Positions 57,373-61,000 of a stretch of DNA of 61,000 nucleotides are shown in pieces (positions within the stretch are counted from its first letter, which is position 1; every line of letters starts with the position of its first letter). A program made the translations under genes and the position numbers. A model generated the notes under the pieces. That model worked only from the letters and a program-made list of their open reading frames with translations. It made no database searches and was not told where the DNA came from. The stretch comes from Symbiodinium natans (Eukaryota > Sar > Dinophyceae > Suessiales > Symbiodiniaceae), in NCBI GenBank assembly GCA_905221605.1, contig CAJNDS010002153.1:164001-225000 (forward strand), written 5' to 3'.

Positions 57373-58656
57373 ATGTTGAAGTGGTTTCATGCTTTCATCG
57401 CTGTATCATGCAGTTTCGCCGGGGCAACTGCATCAGAGGAGCATTGGCCTCGATTCGTCTTGTGCCCACAGGCGACAAATACGTCCAACGTTGGAGGCAT
57501 ATCTGTGTTCGCAGCCTCGGTTGTGTCTGAGCAACCTCAACTTGGGCGCCTTCATCGACCACTGTCGCTGCGAGTAGCGCTGCTTTGCCATGATGGCCTT
57601 TGGGACTTGTCACTGGCAGAGCTACCTCACGGCGCAAAGCACTTTGGTCATGCCCGGCACGTCTCCTATGCGAAGTGTTTCGGGGCTGGTCTCCCGGTGG
57701 GCACCAAGGTTTTCTGTGGTGTCGGCAAAGTGGACGGCACTCGTACAAGTCGAAATGCATCATGGACTCAGGGGCGGCTAGCGCGCTTTGACACTGGGGA
57801 GGTGCGGCAAAGCTTCGCAACATGTGCCATTGATCAACTTCGGTTGATCAAGCGGTGGCGCAATCGCCCCTTCAGCTGGCCTGCACGCCTTCGCATGCGA
57901 TTGTGGCTGCATCTGCCTGGACGAAACCAGAGGCTCCTTTTTCATCTAGAGCTATGCCGCGTTCAGCAACCTGTGCTACCTATCTCATTTTGCAGTCAGC
58001 CACTGTACAGCTTCAACTCAATGTCTGAGGAATGGCCATACTTGATGGAGGATTGGCTGGCCTATCACTTGGACTATCTGGGCTTCAGCCATGGTGATAT
58101 TTATGACGTCGATGGGAGCTTTGCTCCTGCGATGGAGCCTTGGACACAATCCAACAGCTGGCGGAAGAACACCGTGTCCTACTTCAGAGAGTGGCCAAAG
58201 CAGCTGTCCGTGCAGCTAGAGAACATCTCCAAGGCACACCCATACTGCACAGAGATGCTGGCGTATGCCCATTGTCTAACCTCTCACGCTGCACGCAGCA
58301 GATGGGTTGCGCTGCTGCATGCTCCCGATGAGTATCTTATAGCCCGGAAGACACCTTATGTTGGTGCTTTACCAGATGTCATGCGGTTTTTGTCTGACGA
58401 CCTGCCAAAAGAGCTTCCCTTTGCATTCTTCCAAGTCAATGCTGTCTCCTTTGCTAGTGAACGCAAGGACAGCAAAGAAGAAATGTATCGTCAGGGAGGT
58501 GGGAAGCCTGGGAAGCGAGGCGGCGTGCTTGCAACATCTAGACAGCGAATGCCAATGGGCTATCATCACATGCCGGTGGTTGATCCGCTGAACTGCTGGG
58601 CTGCTGGCGCGCATATGTGTTATGGTGAGGCCGGACGTTTTGTAGAATCTTCGTAA
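57373..58656 (+). CDS. glycosyltransferase family 92 (DUF23)-like, secretory
   Basis: A single open frame of 427 codons, the longest in the window. ATG 57373 opens a signal peptide (MLKWFHAFIAVSCSFAGATA). The catalytic part starts near residue 217: EEWPYLMEDWLAYHLDYLGF at 219-238, then IYDVDGS, HPYCTEMLAYAHC and WVALLHAPDEYL, with the DEY at residues 319-321 in the place of the metal-binding acidic motif (DxDEF) of GT92/GT2-type folds. Then come FAFFQVNAVSF and YHHMPVVDPLNCW. Probably a Golgi or secreted transferase adding a sugar, perhaps galactose as in animal GT92; the donor is not known. A GTGAGG donor at 58624 suggests the true exon ends there, with the frame after it being intron. 58673-58855 (after CAG|G) is a candidate next exon. 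Confidence 0.75.
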   Translation: MLKWFHAFIAVSCSFAGATASEEHWPRFVLCPQATNTSNVGGISVFAASVVSEQPQLGRLHRPLSLRVALLCHDGLWDLSLAELPHGAKHFGHARHVSYAKCFGAGLPVGTKVFCGVGKVDGTRTSRNASWTQGRLARFDTGEVRQSFATCAIDQLRLIKRWRNRPFSWPARLRMRLWLHLPGRNQRLLFHLELCRVQQPVLPISFCSQPLYSFNSMSEEWPYLMEDWLAYHLDYLGFSHGDIYDVDGSFAPAMEPWTQSNSWRKNTVSYFREWPKQLSVQLENISKAHPYCTEMLAYAHCLTSHAARSRWVALLHAPDEYLIARKTPYVGALPDVMRFLSDDLPKELPFAFFQVNAVSFASERKDSKEEMYRQGGGKPGKRGGVLATSRQRMPMGYHHMPVVDPLNCWAAGAHMCYGEAGRFVESS

Positions 58657-58672
58657 CGTGTTGACACTTCAG

Positions 58673-58855
58673 GAAGCTGCTTTTTGCACGGCGCATAAGA
58701 GTGCTAGCTCTCTCAGCAAGGTGGACAATGAGTTCCGCCAAGGACTCACGAAGGAGGCACGCAGTGGCTGGACTTATCACCTCAATAAAGCCGCTATCCA
58801 GAATCGGCCACCAATGCACACCCCACTGCATCACTCTTTGGCGATGCAGATGTGA
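58673..58855 (+). CDS. candidate 3' exon of the glycosyltransferase
   Basis: After an AG|G acceptor the frame reads EAAFCTAHKSASSLSKVDNE, then EFRQGLTKEARSGWTYHL, with TGA after 58852. It is protein-like, but its phase does not match a GTGAGG donor at 58624. A different donor would be needed if it belongs to the same gene. Confidence 0.3.
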   Translation, partial: EAAFCTAHKSASSLSKVDNEFRQGLTKEARSGWTYHLNKAAIQNRPPMHTPLHHSLAMQM

Positions 58856-59056
58856 ATCTGTAGGTCACTCCAGTTGTCCTTGTTGTGCACCACTACGCAA
58901 CGGTCTTAGTTGCGCCCAGCGCATGGGACTCAAGGCCACTGGGCTCTTCCCGACTCTTCCGAGGTCGAAATGATGAGTGTGAATCAGGGCCGGTGCGCCA
59001 GCATGGAGACTTGGAGAGAATTCAAAGCAAGAAGCATCCTAAAGCTTTGAATTTAG

Positions 59057-59610
59057 TTTTAACGCTACGCGGCCCGCCTCGGCCTGGCCCAGCGCAGCGC
59101 CCGGCGCATGCTCGCGGCATCCGCAGCACCCTAGCATGGCGTGGCAGAGCTGGGTTTAGGGTTGAGGGTCTAGGGATTAGGGTTGAGGGTTGAGGGTTGA
59201 GGGTGTGAGGGTTTGAGGGTTGAGTGCTTAGGGCTTAAGGTTGAGGGTTTAGGGTTTAGGGGTTTGGAGCTTCGAGTTCAAGGTTCAAGCTTAGGTGTCA
59301 CTTAATGCATCCCTGGCCGTGCTCACACCGGTTGAGCCTCGTCGCTCCCAAAAAAAAACCCTTTAGTGGCTTTGGGGATTGGGGGGGGGGAGTATGGGGG
59401 GGGGGGGGGGCCCTGCTGGGACGGGCTTCAACTGCGTCTGGTCCTGGCGAACAGTCCGCTTGCGGACCCCGGTTTCCCACAGGGCGTACCCATTTGAGGC
59501 AAAAAAAGGGGCTTTGGGGTTGGGGGAGGATTTGGAGGGGGGCCTGTTCTCACACTATATACACCTTGGCTCGGGGCCTCGGCGGATTTTAACGCTATGT
59601 GACCCACCTC
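59057..59610. repeat. direct repeat pair flanking telomere-like DNA
   Basis: TTTTAACGCTACGCGGCCCG at 59057 recurs as TTTTAACGCTATGTGACCCA at 59585, each followed by CCTCGG. The differences are transitions. The pair brackets the TTTAGGG-like array. Confidence 0.6.
59152..59268. repeat. degenerate telomere-like array (TTTAGGG/TTGAGGG)
   Basis: About sixteen units of 6-8 bases close to TTTAGGG, the plant- and dinoflagellate-type telomere repeat, mostly in the variant form TTGAGGG. The G-rich strand is +. Confidence 0.75.
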
Positions 59611-59780
59611 GGGGGGGGAGGGGGAAGGAAGGGAGGGCAGGTAGGGGGGGCAGGTGGGGCAGAGGGGGGAGGGGCAGGTGGGGCAGAGGGGGGAGGGGCA
59701 GGGGAGCGGTGGGGGGGCGGGGCAGGGCCTGATGCACCGTCTGCTCTGCCGGACACTTGTCGGCTAGGGGGGGGGGGGAC
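59370..59780. repeat. G-rich low-complexity region
   Basis: Several poly-G runs (59384-59410, 59612-59720, 59767-59778), with GGGGCAGGTGGGGCAGAGG repeats in between (two near-identical copies at about 59645-59700). Open frames are Gly/Arg artefacts. Confidence 0.8.
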
Positions 59781-59819
59781 CCATTACAGGCCAAAAAGTG
59801 CAATATAAAGGCACGGCAT

Positions 59820-61000
59820 CCTGACCCTAACTTCTCTCAAATGATGGCCCTGCCTTGATCAGAGGGTTGGTCACACCGACCTTTGGCACAACATATGCGT
59901 ACAAACGGTTACTACACAGAAAGGAACACAGGCATGTCAAGCACGGCTCTTTGGGTCTCTTTCGACAGGCGGCCACAGCCACAGCGTAGGTAACGGCCAA
60001 GCCGAGGACAGCAAAGAGTCCTTGAGCCTCGGCATGCTCTTCACAACCCAACACGCGTGACTTTAGCGCGCGATCAAGCGCGCACCAGCATCACCGCCGG
60101 GATCCGGACAAAAAGGGGATTGACCGCAAAGAAGCCGACCACATTGGCTATGGGGACGATTGCCCTGGGAAGCATCTTCAAAAAACACAGAGAAAACTGA
60201 CTGCTACCCTCTCAGGCGTTCTGGAACATGAGGCAGCTGCCCAACGTTTTCTTTGATACTCGCCGGAGGCACAATCAAAACTCCCGGATTCTTTCGAATG
60301 ACCTTGCGGTGGCGACTGCCCTTGAAGGACAGCTGAGCACTGAAACATACTGGAACAAAAACTGAGTTTCGCTCATCCAAGGCAACATCTGGGCCCAACT
60401 CTGCCGACAAAGGATTCTGCTTTGTGCTACCCAGACACCTAGGCCCAAGGCCTCGGCGGATTTCTCATACAGTAGAGCGAAATGCAGCCAACAAAAACTG
60501 AGGACCAGACATGCTCCATTGAGGATTTCGTGATGGACCCTGCCTCCCGGCAGTAATAGCAGGTGGTAGCTGCAGCGGAGCATTCGATCAACATTTAGGT
60601 TTTGTAGCTGGATTCGTGAAGCAGGTGATTGATTGGCTGCAAACTCTCTGACGAGCATGTCGAGCCACCGAGCTGCGCGGAAACATGCCAAGAAGTGCAG
60701 GGGACGGTTGTAGATTAATGTAGGTTGCAGATGCAAGCTAGGTTTCGTGCAAGGTGCCGTAAGACATCTCCGCATGCAATCGCGTGGCGAATGCTGGCTC
60801 CATGCACCGACCAAAGCAAGTCTTGGCACAAGGATCTAGTGACTAGTGACTAGCATCAAGCATCTATGGCAGCAGTTTGCAGCTTGTAAGCTGGCCATGT
60901 TAAACGGAATCTCACAGCATCTCAAGAGTGCCGCAGACGGCCATGGCCTCTGAGCCAACTTCAGACCTCGCGAAACCCTCAGAAAGCATCGGGGCGGCTC
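59820..61000. other. right end, no gene identified
   Basis: A 184-codon minus frame (60275-60829) has a globular-looking middle (FLACFRAARWLDMLVREFAA) but no recognised family and no splice support. The + strand has short helical or charged pieces near 60090-60180 (KKGIDRKEADHIGYGDD). Neither can be called a gene with confidence. Confidence 0.25.

Noticed and set aside
59379-59732. Gly-rich + frames and Pro-rich minus frames
   Set aside because: Consequence of G-rich low complexity, not coding.
1-61000. Search by eye for tRNA, rRNA and reverse transcriptase or transposase genes
   Set aside because: No cloverleaf, rRNA core, or RT/transposase motif was noticed; small or decayed copies could be missed without a computed search.

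Overview
This window looks like nuclear DNA of a dinoflagellate, possibly a Symbiodiniaceae-like species; the species cannot be fixed from sequence alone. No prokaryotic operons, ribosome binding sites, tRNA or rRNA genes are visible. Coding signal comes as short exons separated by introns of about 50-160 bases. Almost every acceptor whose reading frame can be checked has a G right after AG, and several donors are GC rather than GT. Every gene I can recognise is on the + strand. Degenerate TTTAGGG-like arrays and many simple repeats fill the spaces. All of this is typical of dinoflagellates. There is no transcript evidence here, so exon borders are inferred from protein-family continuity and splice signals.

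Layout. 0.18-2.1 kb: exons of a cationic-amino-acid-transporter-type permease whose 5' part lies outside the window. 3.5-4.6 kb: coiled-coil exons. 5.9-7.7 kb: two isolated coding-like stretches. 9.25-12.0 kb: exons of an acidic protein. 12.6-18.0 kb: a superfamily 2 helicase in many exons, with motif I at 13.13 kb, motif II at 16.74 kb and motifs III-VI in a long last exon. Between motif I and motif II, on the same strand, lies a complete SURNod19-family gene (14.58-16.21 kb) with a signal peptide and three exons that join in frame. 18.6-25 kb: scattered coiled-coil, acidic and Pro/Gly/Tyr-rich exons of unknown genes. 28.98-29.52 kb: a 10-bp minisatellite next to a 338-bp MITE-like element. 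30.4-31.5 kb: an unknown gene. 35.96-40.04 kb: about twenty tiny coiled-coil exons resembling axonemal trichohyalin/plectin-homology (TPH) proteins. 42.8-46.05 kb: helical and Gly/Ala-rich exons. 46.8-47.7 kb: a polypurine block with a large GAA microsatellite. 48.4-52.7 kb: a gene with an FHA domain followed by coiled coil. 54.2-55.0 kb: a BART-domain (ARL2-binder/CFAP36-like) gene. 55.8-56.0 kb: a VPxGxxPGxxF-type repeat protein. 57.37-58.66 kb: a secretory glycosyltransferase of GT92/DUF23 type. 59.0-59.8 kb: telomere-like and G-rich repeats. The last 1.2 kb holds nothing I can identify.

How the genes relate. Several of the recognisable proteins point to membranes, the secretory pathway or cilia/flagella (permease, SURNod19, GT92, BART, TPH-like coiled coil). 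There is no sign of an operon or a dedicated joint pathway; same-strand packing is the normal dinoflagellate arrangement. The most notable structural observation is the SURNod19 gene sitting inside what appears to be a helicase intron. Next are the family of 10-bp-period minisatellites with different consensus sequences, the MITE-like element and the hairpin-plus-polypurine modules.
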